Notes: generated by a model from the sequence alone, not told the origin. A stretch of 64,000 nt of DNA from Corynebacterium terpenotabidum Y-11 (GCF_000418365.1 NC_021663.1:1674001-1738000), one strand, 5' to 3'; positions 42,119 to 53,349 are shown, numbered from the stretch's first letter. A program made the numbers and translations.

Positions 42119-42907
42119 TTAGATGAGCTTCTGGGCGGCGAGGAACTCGACGAGCTTGACGCCGCCGTCTCCTTCGTCGGTGACCATTTCACCGGCGGTC
42201 TTGGCGGCCTTCGGCGCCGAGGAGGTGACCCGGGTAGCGGCGGCGGCGAGGCCGACGTTCTCAGCAGCCACACCGATCTCGGCGATGCCGACCTCGCGGA
42301 TGGTCTTCTTCTTCGCGGCCATGATGCCCTTGAAGTTGGGGACGCGCGGGGTGTTGGCCTTCTCCGTCACAGAGAGAATCGCGGGAGTCGGGGCGGTGAC
42401 GGTGAAGATACCGTCCTCCGTGACACGCTCACCGGAAACGGTACCGCCCTCGACGGTCAGGGACCGGAGGTTGGTGACGGCCGGGATCTGGCGGTACTCG
42501 GAGAGCAGACCGGGGACAGCGCCGGCGCCACCGTCGGTAGAGGAGTTACCGGCGATGATCAGCTCAATATCCTCGACGAGGTTCAGGGCGTTGGACAGGG
42601 TCCAGGCGGTCCCCAGCGCGTCGGAGCCGGCGAGTGCGTCATCGGTGACGAGGATGCCCTCGTCGGCACCGAGGGACAGCGCCTTGCGCAGTGCGGAGGT
42701 GGCACCCTCCGGGCCCACGGTGAGCACGACGATATTGCGGGAGCCGTCTGCTTCCTTGAGCTTGAGCGCGGCTTCGACCGCGTTCTCGTTGATCTCGTCC
42801 AGAATCGGGTCGGTGTTCTCCCGGTCGAGGGTGAAGTCGTCATCGGTCAGCTTGCGCTCGGAGTAGGTGTCCGGCACCTGCTTGACCAGAACCACGATGT
42901 TCGACAT
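42119..42907 (-). CDS. etfB: Electron transfer flavoprotein beta subunit
   Basis: 262-aa AMP-binding subunit of ETF. It begins MSNIVVLVKQVPDTYSERKL and has DPILDEINENAVEAALKLKE, the ELIIAGNSSTDGGAGAVPG loop and the signature stretch GIMAAKKKTIREV. AGGAAGG lies about 7 nt before the ATG, with a TAGACT candidate -10 at 42949-42954. It is the first gene of etfBA. Confidence 0.96.
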   Translation of the reverse strand: MSNIVVLVKQVPDTYSERKLTDDDFTLDRENTDPILDEINENAVEAALKLKEADGSRNIVVLTVGPEGATSALRKALSLGADEGILVTDDALAGSDALGTAWTLSNALNLVEDIELIIAGNSSTDGGAGAVPGLLSEYRQIPAVTNLRSLTVEGGTVSGERVTEDGIFTVTAPTPAILSVTEKANTPRVPNFKGIMAAKKKTIREVGIAEIGVAAENVGLAAAATRVTSSAPKAAKTAGEMVTDEGDGGVKLVEFLAAQKLI

Positions 42908-43081
42908 TCGTTGGCCTTCCTGCCTTGGGTGCGATGTGATCGTCGGTTAGTCTACCCAGAACCGGGCGTGACGTACCCCACACTGTACGAAAGACGGTAT
43001 CAACACCCACGAAAAGAGATACTTTCGCGGCCGGTGACCTGCACGGAAGTAGAAAAAATACAGAAAAATATCCTTTTAGAA

Positions 43082-44347
43082 CTACCCCCGGGGGTGCGCT
43101 TCCCTGGTCACCACTGCCACCGGGGAGCGTCCGACCCTGGCGATGACCACCGTCAGCGCAACAGATCCACCCAACGCCCCGCCGGACCGTAGCTTCTTAC
43201 GCAGTGCGTCCGGATCGATGTCCACACCCCGCACCAGTACCTCCAAGGCACCGCACGCGTGGGCCCGGAGCGCCTGCTTCAGCTGTTTCACCGGCACCAT
43301 GTCCAGGACCTCGAAGACCCGCTGTCCGGGCAGGAACAGCTCCGGATCCGTCAGATCGACCGAGTCTCCACTGAGATAGGCGATATGCGGGTCGATGCGC
43401 CACCAGCCCAGCTGCGCGGCGTACTGCCGCACCAGCCCGGCCCGGACCACCGCCCCGTCCGGGTCAAGGATGTAGCGGCCGACCGGTGCCACCGCGTCAG
43501 ACTCCGGATCCACCGAGGTGAGCTCCGCGGTGCGGTCCTCACCGACGACCACCGCCCGACGGGCGACCAGGGCAAGCCCGGGTGTGTAGAGACAGCACTC
43601 CTTGACGCCCGGGGCACCGTGGATACCCCGTCCACCGCCGGCGACACCGACGATGTCGACCTGCCCCACCCACTCCGAGTAGTCGATACCGGGAGCACAT
43701 TTCACCGCCAGCTCCGCGCCACGGGCCTGCCACGCCTCCAGCAGATCAGGCAACGGGGGGATGAGGTCCCGCGGGTCCCTGATCCTGCCCCGGGCAGTCC
43801 GTCGGGCCGGATCGGCGACGACCACTCCGGCCCGTAACGCCGGTACCACGGCGTCCGCACGCACCAGCGGAACGTCGGGAAGGTTCACCCGCGCCATCGC
43901 GAGACGCGCCGGATCCAGATCTGCCCCGACTACCGTGCCGAATCCCCCGGCTACTAAAGGAGCGAGTTCCGTCCCGACCGAACAGGTCACGTCCGCGACC
44001 GTCGCCCCGGGCACAGTCTGTGTGAGATGACGGACGCGCACCTGCGCCACCGACGTCGGCGTCGCCTGCTGGGCGGAATCCGAGCAGACCATCCAGTCAC
44101 TGCGGGGCAGCCCGTCGGCACCGGCCGGGACCTTCGCCCCACCCAGCGCCCGACGACGCGAGCTGACAAGCTCTGCCAACGCCCGGGCCGCCGCGGAGGT
44201 GTCCGGGGCACCGGCCTTGTCCGCGACCGCCCGCAGCTTGGTGAGGTCCGCCAGTTGGGTCGCCTGCGTGAGATCCAGGGTGCTGGCCTCCGCCACCGCC
44301 GCCGGGTTCCCCGCCAACCAGGCAACTTCGGCCGACGTGAAGCTCAC
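43082..44347 (-). CDS. Class I SAM-dependent methyltransferase with THUMP-like C-terminal domain
   Basis: 421-aa protein. An N-terminal helical region (about 1-95) precedes a Rossmann methyltransferase core with ATVADVTCSVGTELAPLV (SAM motif I), VVGADLDPARLAMA and VVVADPARRTARGRI. A C-terminal domain has GGSVALTVVIARVGRSPVAVVTREA. The family is conserved in actinobacteria, and nucleic-acid (tRNA/rRNA) methylation is the usual guess, but the substrate is unknown. GTG 44347 (MSFTSAEVAWLAGNP) overlaps the stop of the upstream NUDIX gene in a GTGA; any longer reading runs inside that gene. Confidence 0.82.
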   Translation of the reverse strand: MSFTSAEVAWLAGNPAAVAEASTLDLTQATQLADLTKLRAVADKAGAPDTSAAARALAELVSSRRRALGGAKVPAGADGLPRSDWMVCSDSAQQATPTSVAQVRVRHLTQTVPGATVADVTCSVGTELAPLVAGGFGTVVGADLDPARLAMARVNLPDVPLVRADAVVPALRAGVVVADPARRTARGRIRDPRDLIPPLPDLLEAWQARGAELAVKCAPGIDYSEWVGQVDIVGVAGGGRGIHGAPGVKECCLYTPGLALVARRAVVVGEDRTAELTSVDPESDAVAPVGRYILDPDGAVVRAGLVRQYAAQLGWWRIDPHIAYLSGDSVDLTDPELFLPGQRVFEVLDMVPVKQLKQALRAHACGALEVLVRGVDIDPDALRKKLRSGGALGGSVALTVVIARVGRSPVAVVTREAHPRG

Positions 44348-45249
44348 TGGAAGGGGTTCGGAGGCAGGTCCTCCGGGTCGACGGCGAACTTCATCCCGGG
44401 AGCGAACACGCGTTCCGGATAGCCGTACATCCGCGTCTCCATGAGGTAGTACTCCGCCATATACGGCAGATCGACCGGTTCCTTCACCACCGGATCCACC
44501 GTCAGTTGCGCGGCGAAATCCATCACTTCTTCGACACTCCGGAAGGTGTCCAGCATCTTCAACTGCGACCAGGTCGGTGGCATGAGATAGATCTTGCGGT
44601 TCCGCCAGCCATCGAGGAGCGTCCCGGGTCGGAACCATCCGGTGGACGTCGCCTCGCGGGTGTCCCCCGAGGTCGTCTGTCCCTCCGGCATCGAGGCGAC
44701 GAAGAACGCCGTGTCATACCGGATCGGCTGTTGTTCGGGGGTCACCCAGTTCGCCCAGGGACGCAGGAGGTCCCCACGCAGGAGCAGTCCGTGCCGGTCC
44801 ATGAAGTCGGTGAAGGCCAGCCGGTGGTTCTCCAGGTCCGCCCGCTCCGGAAGGTAGGCGGTGGTGTCCGCCACGGTGCGTCCGTCAGCGTGGCCGGCGA
44901 GCAACGTCCCCGTCTCCTCGAAGGTCTCCCGCACCGCGGCGCACACCAGTGCCCTGGCCATCTCCGGGGTGGTCCGCAACCTGTCGGCCCACCAGTCGGT
45001 GGACGGCCCCTGCCACCCGATCTCCGGCGAGGTCACCCCGTCCCCGTCGACGTCACCGGGCATGTCCCTGGCATCCACTCCTCCGCCGGGGAACACTGTC
45101 ATCTCAGCACAGAACTGCATGGTGCTGGCGCGTTCTTGCACGTAGACCTCCGGCCCACTGAGCGTGTCCCGCAACAGCATCACCGTGGAGGCGTGCCGGG
45201 GGCTCACCGGCGCCGGGGACGCGGCGTTGTGGATGTGACTGTCGACCAT
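44344..45249 (-). CDS. NUDIX hydrolase, NUDT19/Rv3040c-like
   Basis: 301-aa protein with a divergent Nudix fold. The N-terminal strand STVMLLRDTLSGPEVYVQER and FPGGGVDARD lead to the box helix CAAVRETFEETGTLL (RExxEETG), about 50 residues later than in short MutT proteins. A long C-terminal extension ends PEDLPPNPFQ. NUDT19-like members hydrolyse CoA derivatives, which would suit the nearby etf genes, but this is inference. TAGGGT ends 7 nt before ATG 45249 (leaderless). It shares a 4-nt overlap with the downstream methyltransferase gene. Confidence 0.83.
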   Translation of the reverse strand: MVDSHIHNAASPAPVSPRHASTVMLLRDTLSGPEVYVQERASTMQFCAEMTVFPGGGVDARDMPGDVDGDGVTSPEIGWQGPSTDWWADRLRTTPEMARALVCAAVRETFEETGTLLAGHADGRTVADTTAYLPERADLENHRLAFTDFMDRHGLLLRGDLLRPWANWVTPEQQPIRYDTAFFVASMPEGQTTSGDTREATSTGWFRPGTLLDGWRNRKIYLMPPTWSQLKMLDTFRSVEEVMDFAAQLTVDPVVKEPVDLPYMAEYYLMETRMYGYPERVFAPGMKFAVDPEDLPPNPFQ

Positions 45250-45307
45250 GTCCCCCACCCTAGTCAGTTCGGTCCGGGTTGTCGTCGACAGTGACCTCTC
45301 CTCCAGG

Positions 45308-46183
45308 TCAGCTACGCCGTCGGGACCGTGCGGTCCGCGGGGCACGGCGGGCGAAATAGCGGCCGTCCTCGACCTGCAGGGTGATCGGCTGGTGGTAGGC
45401 GCGCGTGAGGTTCTCCGCGGTCATGACATCGTCAAGCAGGCCCTGTGCGACCACCTGCCCCTCGTCGAGGATGAGACCGTGGGTGAATCCCGGCGGAATC
45501 TCCTCAACATGGTGGGTCACCAGGACCATGGCCGGGGCGTCCGGGTCCTCCGCCATCACCGAGAGCATGGCCACGAGGTCCTCCCGACCGCCAAGGTCGA
45601 GGCCCGCACCCGGCTCGTCGAGCAGCAGCATCTCCGGGTCCGTCATCAATGCCCGGGCGATGAGCACCCGTTTACGCTCCCCCTCGCTCAGGGTCTGCCA
45701 GGACTGGTCGACGAGGTGCAGCGCACCGACCCCCTCGAGAATCTCCAGAGCCCGACCACGGTCTCCGGCGTCGTACTCCTCTTTCCACCGGCCCAGCACG
45801 TTGTACCCCGCTGAGATCACCAGGTCGATGACCTTCTCTTCACCGGGAATACGGTGGGCGAACGCGGCGGATGACAGGCCCACCGCGGTCCGGAGTTCAC
45901 GGACATCTGTCCTTCCGAGGGTCTCCCCGGCAATGCGCACCGTTCCGGTGGAGGGGAACAGCATCGCCGCGGCGATCGACATCAGCGTGGTCTTACCGGC
46001 GCCGTTGGGGCCGAGCAGGATCCACCGCTCGTCGACCTCCACCTGCCAGCTGACATGATCCAGCAACGCCCGGCCGTTGCGCAGCACACTGATATCCCGG
46101 ATATCCAGGACGAGGTCCTCGTCCAGGGCCGCAGCCGTCGCCGGGGAGGAGATCAGGGTCGGGTCGTTCAGTGCATCGCTCAC
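45308..46183 (-). CDS. ABC transporter ATP-binding protein (Rv3041c-like), no adjacent permease
   Basis: 291-aa single ABC ATPase. Walker A LLGPNGAGKTTLM, Q-loop GLSSAAFAHRI, signature LSEGERKRVLIARAL, Walker B MLLLDEPGAGLD and H-loop VLVTHHVEE are all intact. A basic C-terminal tail ends APRTARSRRRS. No membrane partner is encoded nearby. M. tuberculosis Rv3041c next to Rv3040c (NUDIX) is the positional counterpart. It resembles ModF/CcmA-type ATPases, so the transported substrate, if any, is unknown. The start is uncertain: GTG 46183 (MSDALNDPTLISS) is preferred, but in-frame upstream starts could add several residues. Confidence 0.85.
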   Translation of the reverse strand: MSDALNDPTLISSPATAAALDEDLVLDIRDISVLRNGRALLDHVSWQVEVDERWILLGPNGAGKTTLMSIAAAMLFPSTGTVRIAGETLGRTDVRELRTAVGLSSAAFAHRIPGEEKVIDLVISAGYNVLGRWKEEYDAGDRGRALEILEGVGALHLVDQSWQTLSEGERKRVLIARALMTDPEMLLLDEPGAGLDLGGREDLVAMLSVMAEDPDAPAMVLVTHHVEEIPPGFTHGLILDEGQVVAQGLLDDVMTAENLTRAYHQPITLQVEDGRYFARRAPRTARSRRRS

Positions 46184-46229
46184 GCCCCCATGGTGCCCCA
46201 TCATCCCACCGGAGGGACGGTCACCCCCG

Positions 46230-47141
46230 TCAGAACAGGGCGCTGGCCATCCGCGTCCGGGCGTCGATGACCACCGGATCCGCAGCACCGTAGAGCGAGA
46301 AAAGCTCGATCAACCGGGCACGCACTGCGTCCCGGTCCTCACCCGACGCTGCTCCGAGACGGTCGATGAGGACATCGAAGGCTTCCACGCGACGTCCCTC
46401 GAGCAGCATCCGGTCCACGTCGTCGGCATCACCCTCGGCGCTGCGGCCCAGCAGGACCGCCGTGGCCCGGGCGGTCTTTGCCTCAGCGACGACATCCGCC
46501 GGGAGACCGGGTTCCGCGATGATGCTGTCGTACAGGGCGACGGCATCCACGAAGTCCCCCCGGTCGATCGCCTCGGCGGCGGCGGTAAACCGGGGATCGT
46601 CGTCCGCGTCGGCCTCCTCCGCGTCCCCCGTGGCAGGAAGTCCAGGCAGTTTACCCGCGGTGGCCTGCAGGACAGCGTCGAGGAAGCGGTCCAGCTGCTC
46701 GGCTGGCTGCACGCCCTCGAAGCTGGTCAGCGGACGGCCCGCAGCCAGGGCCAGAACCGTGGGGACGGACTGGATCCCGAAGGCCTGGGCGATCTCCGGT
46801 ACCGCATCGACGTCGACCAGTCGGAACACCCACTCCACCGGGCCGGTGGACTGCTCCTGTTGCAGGGCGAGCGCGGCAAAGGACTGTGCCATCTCGTCGG
46901 AACCCGGGGCCCGGGAGCTGCCGAGCTGCAGGATCACCGGCACCTGGGTCGACCGGACCACCAGGTCGGATTCGAAGGTCTCCGCGGTCACCGGTGCGGC
47001 CAGCGCGACCGGGGTACCCGCCGCCACCTCTTCCTGCGCCCTGGCCCGGGCGTCGGCCGCTTCCTTCACGGCGCCGAGGTCGACGGCGCGGGCAGCGAAA
47101 CGAGAGGGGGTCTGCGGTGCAGGACGCTGGGGTGTGCTCAT
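46230..47141 (-). CDS. Thioredoxin-like / TPR co-chaperone-like protein (CnoX/YbbN-type) lacking active-site cysteines
   Basis: 303-aa protein. Residues about 50-160 adopt a thioredoxin fold (VPVILQLGSSRAPGSDEMAQSFAALA, FRLVDVDAVPEIAQAFGIQSVPTVLALAAGRPLTSFEG). The redox CxxC is replaced by SSRAPG, and no cysteine is present. The second half (about 190-300) is helical and TPR-like (RFTAAAEAIDRGDFVDAVALYD). This layout matches E. coli CnoX/YbbN and M. tuberculosis Rv1324, so a holdase or protein-protection role is more likely than disulfide exchange. I chose ATG 47141 (MSTPQRPAPQ): TACAGT ends 7 nt upstream and GGAG overlaps that spacer. Confidence 0.85.
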   Translation of the reverse strand: MSTPQRPAPQTPSRFAARAVDLGAVKEAADARARAQEEVAAGTPVALAAPVTAETFESDLVVRSTQVPVILQLGSSRAPGSDEMAQSFAALALQQEQSTGPVEWVFRLVDVDAVPEIAQAFGIQSVPTVLALAAGRPLTSFEGVQPAEQLDRFLDAVLQATAGKLPGLPATGDAEEADADDDPRFTAAAEAIDRGDFVDAVALYDSIIAEPGLPADVVAEAKTARATAVLLGRSAEGDADDVDRMLLEGRRVEAFDVLIDRLGAASGEDRDAVRARLIELFSLYGAADPVVIDARTRMASALF

Positions 47142-47174
47142 GGACTCCACTGTAGCCATCCTCAACGAGGGTTC

Positions 47175-47465
47175 TCAGCGACGGCCCCAGCACCCGGAAT
47201 GCCAGTGTCGGCGATCCTCCGCCCCACGGTGGGAATCCGGCCAGGCGACGATATGTGCCACCCCCGGCGGGATGTTCTGGTTGCAGCCGGGGCACACGTA
47301 GAACTTCATCGCCGAGGTCGCCCCCATGTGCCGGACGAACCACTCCTCTCCTGCCGCCCAGGACGGGCCCCGCTCACGACGGGTCCCGCGGTAGGTCGCC
47401 CCGTCACGGGGCAGGGACGCACGTCCCCGCGGCGGCGGGGTGACGCGACGGTTGTGGCGGGGCAC
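47175..47465 (-). CDS. Small zinc-ribbon-like protein next to nucS
   Basis: 96-aa basic protein of unknown function. The N-terminal half is Arg/Pro-rich (MPRHNRRVTPPPRGRASLPR). The second half has FYVCPGCNQNIPPGVAHIVAW followed by RRHWHSGCW, a CxxC...HxxxC arrangement suited to binding one zinc, as in HNH-like or zinc-ribbon proteins. GTG 47465 has GGAG 9 nt upstream and lies 19 nt after the nucS stop. Corynebacterial genomes often label a gene here ATP/GTP-binding protein, but no P-loop is present. Nucleic-acid binding linked to NucS repair is speculative. Confidence 0.68.
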   Translation of the reverse strand: MPRHNRRVTPPPRGRASLPRDGATYRGTRRERGPSWAAGEEWFVRHMGATSAMKFYVCPGCNQNIPPGVAHIVAWPDSHRGAEDRRHWHSGCWGRR

Positions 47466-47484
47466 GGCAGTGATCTCCGGACGG

Positions 47485-48177
47485 TCAGAACAGCCGGAGC
47501 TCGGTCGAGTCGAGACCGCGCATCTCCTGGTAGTCGAGCGTGACACAACGGAAACCCCGGTCCTCGGCGAGAGTCCGCGCCTGCGGCTTGATCTCCTGTG
47601 CGGCGAAGATCCCCTTGACCGGCGCCAGCAGCTCATCCCGGTTGAGCAATTCGACGTAGCGGGTCAGCTGTTCGACCCCGTCAATCCCGCCACGCCGTTT
47701 GATTTCCACGGCGACCGTGACCCCGAGATCGTCGCGGGACAGGATGTCGACCGGCCCGATAGCGGTCGGGTACTCGCGCCGGATCAAGGTGTAGCCGGCG
47801 CCGAGGATCTCGATCTGTTCGGCGAGCAGTTCCTGGAGATGGGCCTCCACCCCGTCCTTCACCAGCCCGGGATCCTCACCGAGCTCATGGGCGGTGTCCG
47901 AGTAGATCTCGAAGATCCGGACCGAGAGCTTCTCCCCCTTGGGGTTCTGTACTGTCCACAGTTCGGTGACACCGGCGTCCTGCAGCCCTGCGGGCACATC
48001 CTCGGCGACCAGGGTGCACGGCGATGTCATCCAGTTCAACGGCTTGTAGGCCCGGTCGTCGGCATGGATGCTCACCGACCCGTCCGCCTTGACCATCACG
48101 AGCCGATCGGCCTCAGGAAGGTAGGCGTCGAGACGACCCTCGTATTCCACGGCACAGCGGCAGATCACCAAACGCAT
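47485..48177 (-). CDS. nucS: Mismatch-specific endonuclease NucS (EndoMS)
   Basis: 230-aa nuclease that makes double-strand cuts at G-T, G-G and T-T mismatches and replaces MutS/MutL in most actinobacteria. The N-terminal dimerisation domain begins [21 protein letters not shown]. The C-terminal nuclease has the PD-(D/E)xK residues in [15 protein letters not shown] and [21 protein letters not shown]. The protein ends DSTELRLF, resembling the beta-clamp-binding tail seen in family members. TAGCCT ends 7 nt before the ATG (leaderless). The context (DUF2550, atpC upstream) matches the mycobacterial Rv1311-Rv1321 region. Confidence 0.94.
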   Translation of the reverse strand: MRLVICRCAVEYEGRLDAYLPEADRLVMVKADGSVSIHADDRAYKPLNWMTSPCTLVAEDVPAGLQDAGVTELWTVQNPKGEKLSVRIFEIYSDTAHELGEDPGLVKDGVEAHLQELLAEQIEILGAGYTLIRREYPTAIGPVDILSRDDLGVTVAVEIKRRGGIDGVEQLTRYVELLNRDELLAPVKGIFAAQEIKPQARTLAEDRGFRCVTLDYQEMRGLDSTELRLF

Positions 48178-48196
48178 GGGTGACAGGCTAGCAGGA

Positions 48197-48658
48197 TCAG
48201 TGCCGTTCCAGACCGTGGCGGGGGTCGATCCGTGACAGCGGTCGCACGAACCGCTCCGAAGGAGCGGACTCCAGCCAGGCGACCAATGCGGTGTCACCCG
48301 CATTGTCCAGGGCGAATTCCCACCTGGAGTCCCCGTCTTCGAGACAGAGAATGTGGAGTTCCGCCTCAAGGAAATTGCTCTCCCGGGCGGTGATCTCACG
48401 ACGCCCGGTGATGGTCGTCCGCTGGCGGGACACGCTGATGTCAGATTCCGGACGCAAGGACCGCAGCTTGTAGACCCTGGCCCGGGTCCCCCCGTAGACA
48501 AGAACCCCGTGGCGCCAGTGCCTGCCGTCCGGGTTCGGCATGCTTCTGATCACCACGGGGATACCACTGCTGCGCAGAGCGAGGAACCTGCCCAGCGCCA
48601 TGAGGGCTCCGAAAAATACCAGGCATGCGAGCACGATGATGAGGATGGTCCCGAGCAC
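48197..48658 (-). CDS. DUF2550 membrane-anchored protein
   Basis: 153-aa protein with one N-terminal membrane helix ([22 protein letters not shown]) and a cytoplasmic PH-like beta domain ([22 protein letters not shown] ... [19 protein letters not shown]). DUF2550 genes directly follow atpC in mycobacteria (Rv1312) and corynebacteria, so the position supports the call. The function is unknown. The GTG start at 48658 has a weak SD. It lies beyond the atp operon terminator and is probably expressed separately. Confidence 0.85.
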   Translation of the reverse strand: MLGTILIIVLACLVFFGALMALGRFLALRSSGIPVVIRSMPNPDGRHWRHGVLVYGGTRARVYKLRSLRPESDISVSRQRTTITGRREITARESNFLEAELHILCLEDGDSRWEFALDNAGDTALVAWLESAPSERFVRPLSRIDPRHGLERH

Positions 48659-48764
48659 CAGCCACGTCCCTTCGTCACTAGTCGTGAAGACCTTTCGGCG
48701 ATGGTCGTCATCCGTCGCGTCTGCGCAGGCCTTTCGGAAGATCTTACCGTCGGGTGCAGTGGGG

Positions 48765-48818
48765 ACAAAAGAAAGGCACCGGACGCCGACCCCCTGGAGG
48801 GGGACGACGTCCGGTGCC
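48765..48818 (-). terminator. Intrinsic terminator of the ATP synthase operon
   Basis: A stem GGCACCGGAC / GTCCGGTGCC with an inner CCCCCT/GGAGGGGG pairing is followed on the minus strand by TTTCTTTTGTC. It is the only hairpin in the window with a real T-tract, and it lies just after atpC. Confidence 0.9.
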
Positions 48819-48841
48819 GGACGCTACAACGGCGTCAGGAG

Positions 48842-49219
48842 TTACTTCTCCTGGAGCCGCTTCACGGCGCGCAGCTCGGAGACCGCGGTCTCGCGCTCGA
48901 ACGCGGACGCAGATGCGTCCTTCGCCCGGGCCTCGGCGTCGGAGGTGTTGACCTCTCCGGCCCAGACCGCGGAATCGGCGAGGATGGTCACCTTGGCCGA
49001 CGACACGGACAGGAATCCACCCTGTACCGCAGCGACGAGCTTCTCACCCTCGGTTGTCCGGATGACGACCACGCCGTTGTCGACCAGCTGGCCGAGCAGC
49101 GGTTCGTGGCCGGGGAGCACGCCGATCTCGCCCTCGGTGGTCTGCGCGGTAACGGAGGTGGCCGTACCCGACCAGAGCATCCGTTCCACAGACACGAGTT
49201 CAGTGGCAATCTCAGCCAT
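48842..49219 (-). CDS. atpC: ATP synthase epsilon subunit
   Basis: 125-aa central-stalk subunit that couples rotation to catalysis and restrains ATP hydrolysis. The N-terminal beta-sandwich begins [18 protein letters not shown] and contains [16 protein letters not shown]. The C-terminal helical hairpin (about 90-125) is short, as usual in actinobacteria. It is the last gene of atpBEFHAGDC, 12 nt after atpD, and is followed by a strong terminator. Confidence 0.96.
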   Translation of the reverse strand: MAEIATELVSVERMLWSGTATSVTAQTTEGEIGVLPGHEPLLGQLVDNGVVVIRTTEGEKLVAAVQGGFLSVSSAKVTILADSAVWAGEVNTSDAEARAKDASASAFERETAVSELRAVKRLQEK

Positions 49220-49231
49220 GTGCGTGACCCC

Positions 49232-50683
<1,452 letters not shown>

Positions 50684-51661
50684 TTAGTCACTTTCTCCGC
50701 TGTCGGACAGCGCGTCAACGCCGCCGACGATCTCTGAGATTTCCTGGGTGATCTTCGCCTGGCGCAACTGGTTGGCGACCCGGGAAAGGTCGTTGACCAG
50801 AGCGGTCGCGTTGTCGGTCGCGGCGGACATCGCAGTCCGTCGGGCAGCCGACTCACTGGCAGCGGATTCGAGCATGAGCGCGAAAATGCTGCGTGACACG
50901 TACTGCGGCAGCAGAGCCGCCAGCAGGGTGTCCGGATCCGGCTCGAAGTCGAAGTCCGCGGTCACGGTGTCGGGACCGTTGGACAGGAGGTCATCGGCCT
51001 GGGCGAGCTCACCCTCGACGCGGGTCTCGATCGGCAGCATCCGGAAGGCCTGCGGGGTCTGGGTCAGCATCGACTGGAAGCGCGTGTAGACCACGTGCAG
51101 CTCGTCGAAACCGGTGACTCCCTGACCTTCCGGCGCCCCCAGTCCCGGACGGGGCTTGGTGACCCCGTCAGGACCGGCGGTGAAGCCGTCGATGAGGTGG
51201 CGACGCAGATCGTGGGTCGCGGCGTAGATAGGGTCCTGAGAGAACCCGGTCCACGCTCCGGCCAGAGCTTCACCGCGGAAGTTGAAGTAGTCCACGCCCT
51301 TCGATCCGGCGATGTAGAGGACGACTTCCTTCCCCTCGTTCTGCAGCTTCTTGCGCAGTTCGAGCGTGGTCTTCAGCACGTTGTGGTTGTAGCCACCACA
51401 CATGCCCCGGTCGCTGGTGACGACCAGGATCGCCGCACGGCGTGCCTGGGCCTCGGTGTCCAGCATCGGGTGATCCAGGGAGGAGGCGGACGCCAGGCGC
51501 TGGATGACGCGGGTGATCTCGTCGGCATAGGGCTGGGATGCGGTCACCCTGGCCTGTGCCTTCGTGATCTTCGAGGTCGCGATCAGTTCCTGCGCCTTGG
51601 TGATCTTCTTCGTCGAGTTGACCGACTTGATGCGGTCACGCAATTCGCGAAGTGTAGCCAT
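50684..51661 (-). CDS. atpG: ATP synthase gamma subunit
   Basis: 325-aa rotor shaft. The N-terminal coiled-coil MATLRELRDRIKSVNSTKKI and C-terminal NATALVNDLSRVANQLRQAKITQEISEIV helices are conserved. SDRGMCGGYNHNVLK is the usual central motif. It is longer than the E. coli subunit (about 287 aa), with a central insertion near VTKPRPGLGAPEGQGVTG, as is common in corynebacteria and mycobacteria. Confidence 0.96.
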   Translation of the reverse strand: MATLRELRDRIKSVNSTKKITKAQELIATSKITKAQARVTASQPYADEITRVIQRLASASSLDHPMLDTEAQARRAAILVVTSDRGMCGGYNHNVLKTTLELRKKLQNEGKEVVLYIAGSKGVDYFNFRGEALAGAWTGFSQDPIYAATHDLRRHLIDGFTAGPDGVTKPRPGLGAPEGQGVTGFDELHVVYTRFQSMLTQTPQAFRMLPIETRVEGELAQADDLLSNGPDTVTADFDFEPDPDTLLAALLPQYVSRSIFALMLESAASESAARRTAMSAATDNATALVNDLSRVANQLRQAKITQEISEIVGGVDALSDSGESD

Positions 51662-51714
51662 CTTCCTTACCTCCCTTCGTTGGTGTACTTGGACTGGTCA
51701 GTCATCGTCGCCGC

Positions 51715-53349
51715 CTACTTCTTGGCGGAGACGGTGATCTGGTGCTTATCCAGGTCAGCGTCGGCCAGGGCCTCGGGCTCCGGCTCGTTGACGACCACGG
51801 TGCCGTCGGTGGTCTGGAAGCCCTTGGCGAACTCGGCGTTGGCGGCGACCAGCGCAGCCTTCGACTCGTCGCTGAAAGGCTTGCCGCCGGCGATCTGGTC
51901 GTAGATGGCCGCGTGGTTGGCGTGCAGGGTCTCCCACAGCTCAGCCTCGTAGCGGCGGACATCCTGGACCGGGACGTTGTCGAATTCGCCCTCACCGGCG
52001 AGGTAGATGGAGACCATCTGGTCCTCGACGGACTGCGGCTCGGTCTCGTTCTGCTTCAGCAGCTCGACGAGTCGTTCACCGCGCTCCAGCTGTGCCTTGG
52101 AGTACTCGTCCAGGTCGGAGGCGAAGGTGGCGAAGGCCTCGAGGTCGCGGTAGGCGGCCAGGTCGAGACGGAGGTTACCGGCGACCTTCTTCATGCCCTT
52201 GGTCTGCGCGTCGCCACCCACACGGGAGACGGACACACCGACGTTGATGGCCGGGCGCACGCCCTGGTTGAACAGGTCGGACTCGAGGAAGACCTGACCA
52301 TCGGTGATGGAGATCACGTTGGTCGGGATGAACGCTCCCACGTCGTTCGCCTTGGTCTCGATGATCGGCAGTGCGGTCATCGAACCGCCACCGAGCTCAT
52401 CGGAGAGCTTCGCGGCACGCTCCAGCAGACGGGAGTGGAGGTAGAAGACGTCACCCGGGTAGGCCTCGCGTCCCGGCGGACGGCGCAGCAGCAGGGAGAT
52501 GGCACGGTAGGCCTCGGCCTGCTTGGTGAGGTCGTCGAAGATGATCAGGACGTGAGCGCCCTGGTACATCCAGTGCTGGCCCAGGGCCGCACCCGCGAAG
52601 GGAGCGAGCCACTTGAAGCCGGCGGAGTCGGAGGCCGGAGCCGCGACAATGGTGGTGTACTCCAGCGCGCCCTGGTCCTCGAGGGTCTGACGGACCGACG
52701 CGATGGTCGAGCCCTTCTGACCGATGGCGACGTAGATGCAGCGGACCTGCTTAGTCTTGTCGCCCGAGGCCCAGTTCTCACGCTGGTTCAGGATGGTGTC
52801 GATGCAGACGGAGGTCTTACCCGTCTTGCGGTCGCCGATGATCAGCTGACGCTGACCGCGACCGATCGGGGTCATCGCGTCGATGGCCTTGATGCCGGTC
52901 TGCATCGGCTCGGAGACCGGCTGACGCATCAGCACGGACGGCGCCTGGAGTTCCAGGACGCGGTCTTCTTCGGCCTCGATGGTGCCCAGGCCGTCAATCG
53001 GCTGGCCCAGGGGGTTGATCACGCGACCGAGGAACTTGTCCCCGACCGGAATCGAGAGGACCTCGCCGGTCCGCTTGACTTCGTCGCCTTCCTTCAGCGA
53101 CTCATAGTTACCCAGCACCACGACGCCGACGGAGTCGGTCTCGAGGTTCTGTGCGACGCCGATGACGCCGCCGGGGAACTCGAGCAGCTCATTGGTCATC
53201 ACGGAAGGCATGCCCGAAACCTGGGCAATGCCGTCCGCAGCCATGGTGACCACGCCGACCTCCTCACGGGAGGCCTCCGCGGAAGTGCTCGAGGTGTAGT
53301 TCGCAATCGCACTACGGATCTCATCGGAGGAGATCGTCAGCTCCGCCAT
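51715..53349 (-). CDS. atpA: ATP synthase alpha subunit
   Basis: 544-aa non-catalytic nucleotide-binding F1 subunit. It starts [20 protein letters not shown]. The P-loop is [15 protein letters not shown], and [20 protein letters not shown] and [21 protein letters not shown] are diagnostic. The C-terminal tail of about 35 residues ending QITVSAKK extends past E. coli alpha. A similar extension in mycobacteria is linked to suppression of ATP hydrolysis. Confidence 0.98.
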   Translation of the reverse strand: MAELTISSDEIRSAIANYTSSTSAEASREEVGVVTMAADGIAQVSGMPSVMTNELLEFPGGVIGVAQNLETDSVGVVVLGNYESLKEGDEVKRTGEVLSIPVGDKFLGRVINPLGQPIDGLGTIEAEEDRVLELQAPSVLMRQPVSEPMQTGIKAIDAMTPIGRGQRQLIIGDRKTGKTSVCIDTILNQRENWASGDKTKQVRCIYVAIGQKGSTIASVRQTLEDQGALEYTTIVAAPASDSAGFKWLAPFAGAALGQHWMYQGAHVLIIFDDLTKQAEAYRAISLLLRRPPGREAYPGDVFYLHSRLLERAAKLSDELGGGSMTALPIIETKANDVGAFIPTNVISITDGQVFLESDLFNQGVRPAINVGVSVSRVGGDAQTKGMKKVAGNLRLDLAAYRDLEAFATFASDLDEYSKAQLERGERLVELLKQNETEPQSVEDQMVSIYLAGEGEFDNVPVQDVRRYEAELWETLHANHAAIYDQIAGGKPFSDESKAALVAANAEFAKGFQTTDGTVVVNEPEPEALADADLDKHQITVSAKK

